From the NCBI RefSeq assembly GCF_026723825.1, contig NZ_CP113519.1:620001-684000 (forward strand): DNA of 64,000 bases, written 5' to 3'. The position numbers and the translations under genes were made by a program. This stretch comes from Pseudomonas sp. GOM7. GTDB taxonomy: Bacteria; Pseudomonadota; Gammaproteobacteria; Pseudomonadales; Pseudomonadaceae. The notes under the pieces are model-generated. The model was not told the origin of the DNA. It saw only the letters and a list, made by a program, of their open reading frames with translations, and ran no database searches. Positions 1 through 8,045 of the stretch are shown one piece after another; the first letter of the stretch is position 1, and each line of letters begins with the position of its first letter.

Positions 1-415
1 TGCCTATGCCGCCGAGTTCATCGAGAGGATGCCGCAGGGCTACGACACCCTGGTGGGCGAGAACGGCGTGTTGCTCTCCGGCGGTCAACGCCAGCGTCTG
101 GCCATTGCCCGCGCGCTGCTCAAGGATGCGCCCGTACTGATTCTCGACGAAGCTACTTCGGCACTGGATACCGAGTCCGAGCGGCATATCCAGGCGGCGC
201 TGGATCAGGTGATGCAGGGGCGTACCACGCTGGTGATCGCGCACCGCCTGACCACCATCGAGAAAGCCGATCTGATCCTGGTGATGGATCAGGGGCAGAT
301 CGTCGAGCGAGGCAACCATGCCGAACTGCTGGCGCAGAACGGCTACTATGCGCGGCTGCATGCCAAGCAGTTCGAGGAAGGCGACGAGTCCATCGTGGTC
401 GAGCAGGACGCCTGA
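1..415 (+). CDS. msbA: Lipid A export ATP-binding/permease MsbA, C-terminal part
   Basis: The gene starts before the window; the first complete codon is at position 2 and 137 residues are visible. They form the end of an ABC ATPase domain: signature LSGGQRQR, Walker [13 protein letters not shown] with the D-loop, and the H-loop histidine in VIAHRLTT. MsbA is the inner-membrane flippase for lipid A-core. The permease half lies outside the window, so the MsbA call rests on the nucleotide-binding domain sequence plus the neighbours mig-14, dnpA and hldE, which accompany msbA in the Pseudomonas LPS core region. The stop overlaps the next start as TGATG. Another lipid ABC exporter cannot be fully excluded. 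Confidence 0.85.
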   Translation, partial: AYAAEFIERMPQGYDTLVGENGVLLSGGQRQRLAIARALLKDAPVLILDEATSALDTESERHIQAALDQVMQGRTTLVIAHRLTTIEKADLILVMDQGQIVERGNHAELLAQNGYYARLHAKQFEEGDESIVVEQDA

Positions 416-1311
416 TGCTGAGTCGTCTGCAATGCTGGCGTGAGCGTGGCTGGGTGCCGATATCCGCCAGCGACTATGCCGAGGCCTGGGCGCGTTTCGG
501 TGGCAGCGTCGCCACTCATCCCGAGGTGGTTGCGCGCCTGGCTGACCTGGCCGCTATCCCGGTGCGCTACCTGGGTTGGCAAGTTGATGGCGAGCTGCAA
601 GCTGCGATCCCGACCTGGGGGCGGCACCTGGCCCTGTCCAAGGATGTGCTCAAGCAGCAGGGCAAGCGTGGCCTGTTCGACCTGGGCAATGCCGAGATCA
701 TCCTGCCGCTTTCCGCCGAGGTACGTGTGCCGCTGCGCCATCGCGCCCGCTATCTCTCCGAACTCAATGCTGCCCAGCTCATGGGTACCCGCGAGCAGCC
801 CGAGGGGCTGGCATTGGCCCGCGAGCCGGAGCAGTACAGCAAGAAGTTTCGCTACAACCAGCGCCGCGAACAGCGCTTGCTGGAAGAGGTAGGCGGGGTG
901 ATCCGGCCGATGCTGGAACTGGCGCCCGAGGAGCAGGCGCGCATCTACGCCGATCTGTTCCAACGTCGCTGGGGCTTCGAGGCCACTGGCAAGGCGTATC
1001 TGGCCGAGGTGTTCGGCCGTCTACGCGAGTTCATGACCGGCTCGCTGATCTATCTGAACGATGAGCCGGTGGCGATCCAGGTGCTCTATCGGGTCGAGGC
1101 GCCGCAATGGATCAGCCTGGAGTACATCAACGGCGGGGTCGACCCACAGCAGCGCGAATTCAGCCCCGGCAGCGTGCTCAGCTTCGTCAACACCCAGAGC
1201 GAATGGGCGCACGCCCGGGCGCTGGGCAAGCCGCTGCGCTATTCCTTCGGCCGGGCCGACCGCGAATACAAGGACCGCTGGTGCAACCGGGTGCCGGTCT
1301 ATCAGGTGTGA
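415..1311 (+). CDS. mig-14: Mig-14 family antimicrobial-peptide resistance protein
   Basis: A 298-residue soluble-looking protein with no signal peptide or membrane segment. It reads as a member of the Mig-14 family, related to GNAT acetyltransferases; the C-terminal part (about 150-298, around YSKKFRYNQRREQR and SLEYINGG) has the GNAT-like character. In Salmonella Mig-14 helps survival against cationic antimicrobial peptides, and Pseudomonas carries it in the LPS core cluster. The substrate is unknown. The start codon overlaps the msbA stop (TGATG), implying translational coupling, and dnpA follows after 4 bases. Family assignment is from sequence recognition and context; an enzymatic role in modifying LPS or peptides is inference. 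Confidence 0.75.
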   Translation: MLSRLQCWRERGWVPISASDYAEAWARFGGSVATHPEVVARLADLAAIPVRYLGWQVDGELQAAIPTWGRHLALSKDVLKQQGKRGLFDLGNAEIILPLSAEVRVPLRHRARYLSELNAAQLMGTREQPEGLALAREPEQYSKKFRYNQRREQRLLEEVGGVIRPMLELAPEEQARIYADLFQRRWGFEATGKAYLAEVFGRLREFMTGSLIYLNDEPVAIQVLYRVEAPQWISLEYINGGVDPQQREFSPGSVLSFVNTQSEWAHARALGKPLRYSFGRADREYKDRWCNRVPVYQV

Positions 1312-1315
1312 GCAC

Positions 1316-2698
1316 ATGAACGGACGCAAGCAACAACTGCTCAAGCGCCACCGGCGCAACAAGCGCATCGCTCTGCTGTTGGCCCTGCTGGTGCTGGTGG
1401 CGCTGGGTGTGCTCGTTGCCTGGTGGCTGCCGCCGTTGCTCCTGGTACTGGGCTGGGTGGCGCATGAGGCCTGGTTCGCCGACCACCTGTTCTATTCGCC
1501 GCGCGACGATTACCGCTACGACTTCTCCGATGACTGCCTCAGCCTGCCGGCGCGTATCGAGCAGGGGGTGCTGCAGGTCGAGGCCGAGTTGGATGGCTAC
1601 GACACCCTGATTCTCGAACTGCGGCTCAAGGCCACCTGGCTGGGGCGCTGGCTCGACCCGCATGTGCGTATCGGTGAGGATCGGCAGGATTTCGAGCGCG
1701 GTGTAGACGGGCGGCGTTACCTCAATCTGTCCGGGCAGCAGGCCAATGGTTTGCGCATCGTGCCGCGTTTCTGCCGCATCCATGGCGACTTGCGCCTGCA
1801 TGCCATGCACAATCCTGATTTCGCCGCGCAGCGCATGCTGATCATCGCGCCGCATGCCGACGATGCCGAGCTGGCGGCCTTTGGTCAGTACAGCCGCTCG
1901 TCCGAGACGGCCATCGTCACCCTCACTCAGGGTGAGATCGAGGCCGAGCATTACCAGCGTCTGGGCCTGGACAAGGCCGCTGCCGCCCGTCTGAAAGGCC
2001 GGCTGCGCGCCTGGGACAGCCTGGCCGCGCCGCTCTGGGGTGGCGTATCGCAGCAATGCTGTGTGCAACTGGGCTATTACTGTCTGCAACTGCCAGCCAT
2101 GGCTGAGCAGCCGCAAACCGCATTTGGCTCCCGAGAGTCGGGCGAGTGCGATGTGCGTAACGTGCGTCGCCACAATCCCCTGAGCCTGCCGGCCGATGCC
2201 GACGGACTGCCGACCTGGGACAACCTGATCGCCGACCTGGCCGCCGTGATCGAGCATTACCGCCCCGAGGTGCTGGTGACGCCGCACCCGCAGCTCGACC
2301 CGCACCACGACCATGTCGCCAGCACCCGTGCCCTGCTCGAGGCTTGTGAACGCAGCGGCTGGCAGCCGCAGACCCTGTTGCTCTACGCCAATCACCTGCA
2401 TGACAACGACCGCTGGCCCATGGGCCCGGCGGGCTGTGGCATCGCTCTGCCGCCGGCGCTCACGCCTTTGCCGGCTGATCGCCTGTGGAGCCCGACGTTG
2501 GATGCCGAGCGGCAACTGGACAAGGCCATGGCGCTGGGGCTGCAGCATGATCTGCAAGGCCCCTTGCCACTGAAGAAGCGCCTGCGTCGGTTGATCCAGT
2601 TTGCCTTGGCCGGGCGTCGCTGGCCTGCCACCGGCGAGGACGAGTTCTTCCGCAAGGCGGTGCGTCGCCATGAGCTGTTCTGGGTGCGGCCACTCTGA
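1316..2698 (+). CDS. dnpA: PIG-L family de-N-acetylase DnpA
   Basis: 460 residues. A basic N-terminus is followed by a hydrophobic segment at about 18-50, so the protein is probably anchored in the inner membrane. The PIG-L/LmbE deacetylase signature PHADDAE is at about 178-184 and the second metal-site motif HPQLDPHHDH at about 322-331, both intact. PIG-L enzymes remove acetyl groups from N-acetylglucosamine-type substrates with zinc. In P. aeruginosa the orthologue in this locus, dnpA, was linked to antibiotic persistence. The ATG at 1316 is chosen because it lies 4 bases after the mig-14 stop and gives the normal length; the open frame extends further upstream inside mig-14. The substrate is presumably LPS core, by context. 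Confidence 0.78.
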   Translation: MNGRKQQLLKRHRRNKRIALLLALLVLVALGVLVAWWLPPLLLVLGWVAHEAWFADHLFYSPRDDYRYDFSDDCLSLPARIEQGVLQVEAELDGYDTLILELRLKATWLGRWLDPHVRIGEDRQDFERGVDGRRYLNLSGQQANGLRIVPRFCRIHGDLRLHAMHNPDFAAQRMLIIAPHADDAELAAFGQYSRSSETAIVTLTQGEIEAEHYQRLGLDKAAAARLKGRLRAWDSLAAPLWGGVSQQCCVQLGYYCLQLPAMAEQPQTAFGSRESGECDVRNVRRHNPLSLPADADGLPTWDNLIADLAAVIEHYRPEVLVTPHPQLDPHHDHVASTRALLEACERSGWQPQTLLLYANHLHDNDRWPMGPAGCGIALPPALTPLPADRLWSPTLDAERQLDKAMALGLQHDLQGPLPLKKRLRRLIQFALAGRRWPATGEDEFFRKAVRRHELFWVRPL

Positions 2699-2759
2699 GC
2701 CGTGCGTCACATGCCCCATGCTATGATTTTTCCCGTTTTTCTCCCTTTCTGGAGCTGCC

Positions 2760-4181
2760 ATGAAACTGACCATGCCCCGCTATGACCAAGCCGCCGTTCT
2801 GGTGGTGGGCGACGTGATGCTCGATCGCTACTGGCATGGCGGCACTTCGCGGATTTCCCCGGAGGCGCCGGTGCCCGTGGTTCGTGTCGACCAGATCGAG
2901 GATCGTCCCGGTGGTGCCGCCAACGTCGCCCTGAACATCGCCGCGCTCGGTGCCCGTGCCCTGCTGGTGGGTGTCACCGGTGAAGACGAGGCGGCCGCAA
3001 GCCTCAGCGACAGCCTGCGTGGTGCGGGTGTGGAAAGCCACTTCCAGCGCCTCGACGACCAGCCCACCATCGTCAAGCTGCGGGTGATGAGCCGTCACCA
3101 GCAACTGCTGCGCATGGACTTCGAGGAGCCCTTCGCCACCGATACCGCCGCTCTGGCGCGTGAGGTCGAGACCTTGCTCGACGGGGTCAAGGTGCTGGTG
3201 CTGTCGGACTACGGCAAGGGCGCACTGCAGAATCACCAGGTGCTGATCCAGGCGGCGCGCAGCAAGGGCATCGCAGTGCTGGCCGACCCCAAGGGCAAGG
3301 ATTTCTCCATTTACCGTGGTGCCAGCCTGATCACCCCCAACCTGCACGAATTCGAGCTCATCGTCGGTGGTTGCGCCGACGAAGCCGAGCTGGTCAGCAA
3401 GGGTGCCAAGCTGATGACCGATCTCGAGCTGGGCGCGCTGCTGGTGACCCGTGGCGAGCACGGCATGACCCTGCTGCGCCCGCAGCACGCGCCGTTGCAT
3501 TTGCCGGCGCGTGCCCGTGAAGTGTTCGATGTCACCGGCGCCGGTGATACGGTGATCTCCACCCTGGCGGCTTCCATTGCGGCTGGCGAGGAACTGCCGA
3601 ACGCCGTGGCCCTGGCCAACCTGGCGGCCGGTATCGTGGTAGGCAAGCTGGGCACGGCGGCCATCAGCGCGCCGGAGCTGCGCCGCGCGGTACAGCGTGA
3701 GGAGGGCTCCGAGCGCGGCGTTTTGAGCCTGGATCAGCTCCTCATCGCCATCGAGGATGCGCGTGCCCATGGCGAGAAGATCGTCTTCACCAATGGCTGC
3801 TTCGACATTCTCCATGCCGGCCATGTCACCTATCTGGAACAGGCCCGTGCCCAGGGTGATCGCCTGATCGTGGCGATCAACGACGATGCCTCGGTCAGCC
3901 GCCTGAAAGGCCCGGGTCGCCCGATCAACGCCGTCGACCGGCGTATGGCGGTGCTCGCCGGCCTGGGCGCGGTGGACTGGGTAGTGAGTTTCGGCGAAGA
4001 CACCCCTGAGCGCCTGCTCAAGCAGGTGCAGCCGGACGTGCTGGTCAAGGGCGGCGACTATGGCATCGACCAGGTGGTCGGCGCCGATATCGTCCAGGCC
4101 TATGGCGGCGAAGTGCGGGTGCTCGGCTTGGTGGAGAACAGCTCCACTACTGCCATCGTCGAGAAAATTCGCAGCAAATGA
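2760..4181 (+). CDS. hldE: Bifunctional heptose 7-phosphate kinase / heptose 1-phosphate adenylyltransferase
   Basis: 473 residues, the usual HldE length. Residues 1 to about 320 are a ribokinase-family kinase, with GGAANVALNIAALG near 50 and the catalytic motif VTGAGDTV near 258. Residues about 340-473 are a nucleotidyltransferase with TNGCFDILHAGHV near 343. The two activities make ADP-D-glycero-beta-D-manno-heptose, the precursor of the LPS inner core, in the cytoplasm. Its place after msbA-mig-14-dnpA fits LPS assembly. A possible -10 element TATGAT lies at 2722-2727, so it may have its own promoter. Both catalytic motifs look intact. Confidence 0.96.
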   Translation: MKLTMPRYDQAAVLVVGDVMLDRYWHGGTSRISPEAPVPVVRVDQIEDRPGGAANVALNIAALGARALLVGVTGEDEAAASLSDSLRGAGVESHFQRLDDQPTIVKLRVMSRHQQLLRMDFEEPFATDTAALAREVETLLDGVKVLVLSDYGKGALQNHQVLIQAARSKGIAVLADPKGKDFSIYRGASLITPNLHEFELIVGGCADEAELVSKGAKLMTDLELGALLVTRGEHGMTLLRPQHAPLHLPARAREVFDVTGAGDTVISTLAASIAAGEELPNAVALANLAAGIVVGKLGTAAISAPELRRAVQREEGSERGVLSLDQLLIAIEDARAHGEKIVFTNGCFDILHAGHVTYLEQARAQGDRLIVAINDDASVSRLKGPGRPINAVDRRMAVLAGLGAVDWVVSFGEDTPERLLKQVQPDVLVKGGDYGIDQVVGADIVQAYGGEVRVLGLVENSSTTAIVEKIRSK

Positions 4182-4182
4182 C

Positions 4183-4222
4183 GTGCTCGGCGAGCGTGGT
4201 GCCAGCCATGCTCGCCGAGTGC
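4183..4222. terminator. Long inverted repeat after hldE
   Basis: Two arms of about 17 bases around CTCGGCGAGC and GCTCGCCGAG start directly after the hldE stop. There is no T-run after the second arm, so it may be an attenuator or RNA-stabilising hairpin rather than a classical terminator. Confidence 0.45.
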
Positions 4223-4325
4223 AGGCCTTGACCGGGCTGACGCGAACTCACGTCTGGAGAGTCATAGGCGCTCCTTGATCGGCAGCGCATCATCGATGGC
4301 ATCACCCCGCGAGGAGCGAGATGCC

Positions 4326-5606
4326 ATGAGTGTCGATGTACAGGGTCCTGCCCTGAGCGTATTGAGCAAGGTGGCCCAGGCTGACTGGCCGGATCGCCTC
4401 AACCTGCGCAAACCCTTCGAGAAATTCATCTATACCGGCAGCCGTGCCAGCTTCCGCATGATGGCCGAGCGTTCGGCCAGCAAGCCGCGCAGCGATCGGC
4501 CGCGTACCGACGACCTGTTCGACCTGTCGCTTTCCGAAGAGCAGCAGATGCTGGTGGACATGCTCCAAGGCTTTGCCCTGGAGGTGCTGCGCCCGGCTGC
4601 CCATGAAGCCGATGCCCAGGCCCTGGTGCCGGCGGCATTGCTCAACCAGGCCAGCGAACTGGGCCTGGCCTTCTATGGCGTCGGCGAGGCGCAGGGGGGA
4701 ATGGCCGGTGAGCGTACCGTGCTGAGCAATGCGCTGATCACCGAGAGCCTGGCGCAAGGTGATTTCTCTCTGGCAGCCGCGCTGCTGTTGCCGCTCTCGG
4801 CGGCCAACTGCATCCGTCGCTGGGGTTCGCCGGCACAACAGGCCGAGTGGTTGCCGGCATTCGTTGGCGAAACCGGAGCCCCGGCCTATGCCTTGGCGGT
4901 GACCGAGCCAGCCATGCTGGCTGATCCCAAGTCGCCGGCTACCCGTGCCCGCAAACGTGGCAAGCATTACATCCTCGATGGCGAGAAGGCCTTGGTGCTC
5001 GGTGGTTTGCAGGCCAGCCGTATGATCGTTGCGGCCAAGGCGAGCGATGGGCCGGCACTTTTCGTGGTCGAGGCCTCGAGCAAGGGTGTGAGCCGCCGCG
5101 CCGAACCAGCCATGGGACTCAAGGCCTGTGGCCTGGCGCGCATCCAGTTGAAAGGCGTGAAGGTTCCGGCCAGCCAGCGCCTGGCAGGCGCGGATTTCAA
5201 TTTTCAGGCTTTCCTCGATTACTCGGCGTTGGCCTTCTGCGCGCTGGCGGTGGGCACCGGGCAGGCGGCGCTGGATTACGTGGTGCCTTACTGCAACGAG
5301 CGTCAGGCCTTCGGTGAGCCGATCAGTCATCGCCAGGGCGTGGCCTTCATGATTGCCGACATCGCCATCGAGCTGGAGTCCATGCGCATGCTGCTCTGGC
5401 GCGCTTGTGCACTGGCCGAGAGCGGCAAGCCGTTTCATCGCGAGGCCTATCTGGCGCGCCTGTTATGCGCGGAAAAGGCGATGAAAATCGGCTGCGATGC
5501 GGTGCAACTGCTCGGCGGTCATGGTTTCACTCAAGAACATCCGGTCGAGCGCTGGTACCGAGATTTGCGCAGTGTCGCCGTGCTCGCCGGCGGTCTGCAC
5601 CTTTGA
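4326..5606 (+). CDS. Acyl-CoA dehydrogenase family protein (first of pair)
   Basis: 426 residues. The ACAD fold is recognisable from the helical N-terminal domain (SEEQQMLVDMLQGFALEVLRP), the FAD/substrate middle region (AVTEPAML, LDGEKALV) and the C-terminal helices (QAFGEPISHRQGVAFMIADI, LGGHGFTQEHPVERWYRDL). These enzymes oxidise acyl-CoA with FAD. The start at 4326 is chosen because GAGGAG lies 9 bases upstream; an earlier in-frame ATG at 4275 has no such site. Oddity: where most family members carry the catalytic glutamate (FEGT-type motif) this protein ends with AVLAGGLHL, so the usual base is absent. It is followed after 13 bases by a second, canonical member, so the two are probably co-transcribed and may work together. 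Confidence 0.88.
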   Translation: MSVDVQGPALSVLSKVAQADWPDRLNLRKPFEKFIYTGSRASFRMMAERSASKPRSDRPRTDDLFDLSLSEEQQMLVDMLQGFALEVLRPAAHEADAQALVPAALLNQASELGLAFYGVGEAQGGMAGERTVLSNALITESLAQGDFSLAAALLLPLSAANCIRRWGSPAQQAEWLPAFVGETGAPAYALAVTEPAMLADPKSPATRARKRGKHYILDGEKALVLGGLQASRMIVAAKASDGPALFVVEASSKGVSRRAEPAMGLKACGLARIQLKGVKVPASQRLAGADFNFQAFLDYSALAFCALAVGTGQAALDYVVPYCNERQAFGEPISHRQGVAFMIADIAIELESMRMLLWRACALAESGKPFHREAYLARLLCAEKAMKIGCDAVQLLGGHGFTQEHPVERWYRDLRSVAVLAGGLHL

Positions 5607-5619
5607 AAGGAATACCTTC

Positions 5620-6831
5620 ATGAATCTGGAAACACCGAAGAAATTCCGTGGCCTGCAGAACCAGGCTCATCAGGTCGCCGAGCGTTACCTGCGACCCATC
5701 TCGCGCAAGTACGACAAGGCCGAGCACGCCTATCCCAAGGAGCTGGACATGCTCGCCGCGCTGCTCGACGGCATGAACGAGGGCTCGCCCGATGCCGTCG
5801 GCGCCGGCTCGGCCAGCAAGCGCGGGGCATCCCGTGAACAGTATGAGGGCGTGCGCAACGGCGGCAACATGGCGGCGCTGCTCGGCGTGATGGAGCTGTG
5901 CTGGGGCGATGTCGGTCTGCTCCTGGCCATGCCGCGCCAGGGCTTGGGCAACGCGGCCATCGCCGCCGTGGCCAACGATGAACAACTGGCCCGCTTCGGC
6001 AAGACCTGGGCGGCCATGGCCATCACCGAGCCGAGCTGCGGTTCGGACTCGGCGGCGATTCGCACCACGGCGGTCAAGGACGGTGATCATTACGTGATCA
6101 ATGGCGAGAAGATCTACGTCACCTCCGGCGAGCGTGCTGATGCCGTGGTGGTCTGGGCCAGCCTCGACCGCAGCCTGGGGCGGGCGGCGATCAAGTCCTT
6201 CGTGGTGGAGAAGGGCACGCCGGGCATGACCGTCACCCGTCTGGAGAAGAAGCTCGGCATCAAGGCCTCCGATACCGCCTCGATCAGTTTCAGCGACTGC
6301 CGGGTGCCGGCTGCCAACCTGCTCGGCAATGCCGAAGTGGATGTGCAGAAAGGCTTTGCCGGGGTCATGGAAACCTTCGACAACACCCGACCGCTGGTCG
6401 CCGGTATGGCCGTGGGCGTGGCCAAGGCGGCGCTGGATCGTACCCGTACGCTGCTGCGCAAGGCGGGTATGCGCCTGGATTACAACAAGCCGCTATTGAG
6501 CGTCAGTCACGCCGAAGCCACCCTCTATCGCCTCGAGGCCGAGTGGGAGGCTGCGCGCCTGCTCACCCTCAAGGCCGCCTGGATGGCCGACAACAAGTTG
6601 CCCAACTCCAAGGAGGCGTCCATGGCCAAGGCCAAGGCCGGTCGCGTGGCCAGTGAGGTGACGCTCAAGTGCGTGGAACTGGCGGGGGCCATGGGTTATG
6701 GCGAGGACGAACTGCTGGAGAAATGGTCGCGTGACTCGAAGATCCTCGACATCTTCGAGGGCACCCAGCAGATCCAGTTGCTGATCGTCGCTCGTCGCCT
6801 GCTGGGCAAGGGATCCAGCGAACTGAAGTAA
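5620..6831 (+). CDS. Acyl-CoA dehydrogenase family protein (second of pair)
   Basis: 403 residues, full length for the family. It shows AITEPSCGSDSAAI in the FAD-binding middle domain, INGEKIYVTSGERAD, and the catalytic-loop motif IFEGTQQIQ near the C-terminus with the expected glutamate. It begins at the ATG after AAAGGAA (5606-5612), 13 bases downstream of the first dehydrogenase. It probably acts in fatty-acid or branched acyl-CoA oxidation; the substrate cannot be told from sequence. A strong terminator follows, so the pair forms a two-gene unit. Confidence 0.92.
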   Translation: MNLETPKKFRGLQNQAHQVAERYLRPISRKYDKAEHAYPKELDMLAALLDGMNEGSPDAVGAGSASKRGASREQYEGVRNGGNMAALLGVMELCWGDVGLLLAMPRQGLGNAAIAAVANDEQLARFGKTWAAMAITEPSCGSDSAAIRTTAVKDGDHYVINGEKIYVTSGERADAVVVWASLDRSLGRAAIKSFVVEKGTPGMTVTRLEKKLGIKASDTASISFSDCRVPAANLLGNAEVDVQKGFAGVMETFDNTRPLVAGMAVGVAKAALDRTRTLLRKAGMRLDYNKPLLSVSHAEATLYRLEAEWEAARLLTLKAAWMADNKLPNSKEASMAKAKAGRVASEVTLKCVELAGAMGYGEDELLEKWSRDSKILDIFEGTQQIQLLIVARRLLGKGSSELK

Positions 6832-6848
6832 AGGCTGTCACGGAAAAC

Positions 6849-6883
6849 AAAACGCCGCGTGCCCTTTCGGAGCGCGGCGTTTT
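6849..6883 (+). terminator. Rho-independent terminator after the dehydrogenase pair
   Basis: Perfect 11-base arms (AAAACGCCGCG and CGCGGCGTTTT) separated by 13 bases and ending in a T-run. The flanking A-run means it could work in both directions. Confidence 0.85.
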
Positions 6884-6885
6884 CG

Positions 6886-7154
6886 TTAGCAGGCTGTTGA
6901 AAAACTACCTCGGCTTTGGCTTCCTGCGTCGCTCTACCTCATGCATCCATGCAGTCGTGCGTTGGCAATACTGCGTTAAAAACAGCCTCGCGTGCGAGCC
7001 CAGTCAAAATGCTCATTTACAGCACGTAAACTGCGCTTTTTCGGCTGTTTGATTCGCTGGCGCTCACCCTTCGGGCCAGCCTTTGGCTGTTACTCCCGTT
7101 GGTCGTTGCGCCTTGTCTTGGCTGCCTCGCCTACGTTTTTCAACGGCCTGTTAG
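6886..7154 (-). mobile_element. MITE-like element, copy A
   Basis: About 269 bases between inverted ends: left TTAGCAGGCTGTTGAAAAAC and, at the right, the complement of TAACAGGCCGTTGAAAAAC. It contains the shared core TTTACAGCACGTAAA (7018-7032) flanked by GTTAAAAACAGCC and CGCTTTTTCGGCTGTTT, in reverse orientation to copies B and C. It has no coding capacity. It also holds a module with TGCATCCATGCAG that copy C shares and copy B lacks. It fills nearly the whole gap between a terminator and the lipoprotein gene on the other strand. Confidence 0.75.
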
Positions 7155-7161
7155 AAGCCGT

Positions 7162-7881
7162 TTAGAAGCGGAACACTTCCGTATCGATCCTGATCGGCTC
7201 CGCTACCGGGATGCGCGGCACCGCAGGGGGGGCTTGCACATCGCTCTTGGTCGATGGCGCCTTCTTGCGCGCCGGTGGTGCGGGGGGCTCGGCCAGGGCC
7301 ACGACCGGCTGGATGGCGGTTGCCAGCTCCGCGGCCAGGCGCTGCAGCACCACGCTCTGCGCCTTGACCTGCTCGCCCAGGCTGCCGTCGTGCTTCTCTT
7401 CCAGGTGGATCAGGCGGCTGTCGCGCAGTTGCCCGCGACGATCGAGCAGTCGCCACTGGGCCTCGAGCACGGCCGGCTGGTTGGGGCCGGAGTCGAGACG
7501 GGTGATGTTCAGCATCACCTGAGCGTCGGCGCTGAAACCGGGTGCCGGGGCCAGCACCAGACGCTGGCTGTTCAGACGCCAGGCGAGCTGGCGCAGCAGT
7601 TGTTGGTCGATGTCATTGGCCAGGCCGCTGGCCCAGCGCGCATTCGGCGCGGCCACCAGGCTGCCATCGGCCTGACGCTGCAACAGATTGCCGTTGCGCA
7701 GATAGTCAGCGACGCTGACTGGGCCAACCAGAACCGCGACGCCGTTCTGTTGGGTCGGTGCCACGGCTTCGCCGGCATCGAGTTGATAGAGCGGAACCGG
7801 CTTGGGCTGCAGCAGGCTGCAACCACCCAAGCTCAGTAATGTGGTCAAAAGTAGAGCCAGTGGGCGTACTACGGTCATCAT
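7162..7881 (-). CDS. PqiC/YmbA-type ABC transport auxiliary lipoprotein
   Basis: 239 residues. A signal peptide ends in the lipobox LGGC (Cys near 21), followed by PVPLYQLDAGE, a pattern of the DUF330/PqiC family. These outer-membrane lipoproteins partner MCE-domain (Pqi/Mla-like) lipid transport systems across the periplasm. The C-terminus is rich in Pro, Ala and Lys (PPAPPARKKAP). No MCE or permease gene is next to it, so the partner must be elsewhere. The start at 7881 (tandem ATG ATG) is preceded by GGGGATC; the second ATG at 7878 is equally possible. The function is inferred from the family. Confidence 0.72.
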   Translation of the reverse strand: MMTVVRPLALLLTTLLSLGGCSLLQPKPVPLYQLDAGEAVAPTQQNGVAVLVGPVSVADYLRNGNLLQRQADGSLVAAPNARWASGLANDIDQQLLRQLAWRLNSQRLVLAPAPGFSADAQVMLNITRLDSGPNQPAVLEAQWRLLDRRGQLRDSRLIHLEEKHDGSLGEQVKAQSVVLQRLAAELATAIQPVVALAEPPAPPARKKAPSTKSDVQAPPAVPRIPVAEPIRIDTEVFRF

Positions 7882-8002
7882 AAGATCCCCGCAGCCATGA
7901 GGAGGCTGCGTATCAAGAGCATGTCGTGCCGATGGGCGGCCAGAGAAAGGGCCCGAGCGGCGTATCATCCGTCAAACCGCGTCACGACTCCAGTCCCTGT
8001 CT

Positions 8003-8036
8003 GCCAGCCGGTCAGCGCCAAAGCGCTGACGGCTGC
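8003..8036 (-). terminator. Hairpin downstream of parC
   Basis: Arms CAGCCGTCAGCGC and GCGCTGACCGGCTG around a short loop lie just past the parC stop. There is no clear U-run, so it could be a terminator or an mRNA 3' stabiliser. Confidence 0.45.
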
Positions 8037-8045
8037 TTCTTCAGG

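Noticed and set aside
1061..1315. Longer N-terminus for dnpA inside mig-14
   Set aside because: The extension is an out-of-frame reading of mig-14; the ATG at 1316 gives a normal anchored protein.
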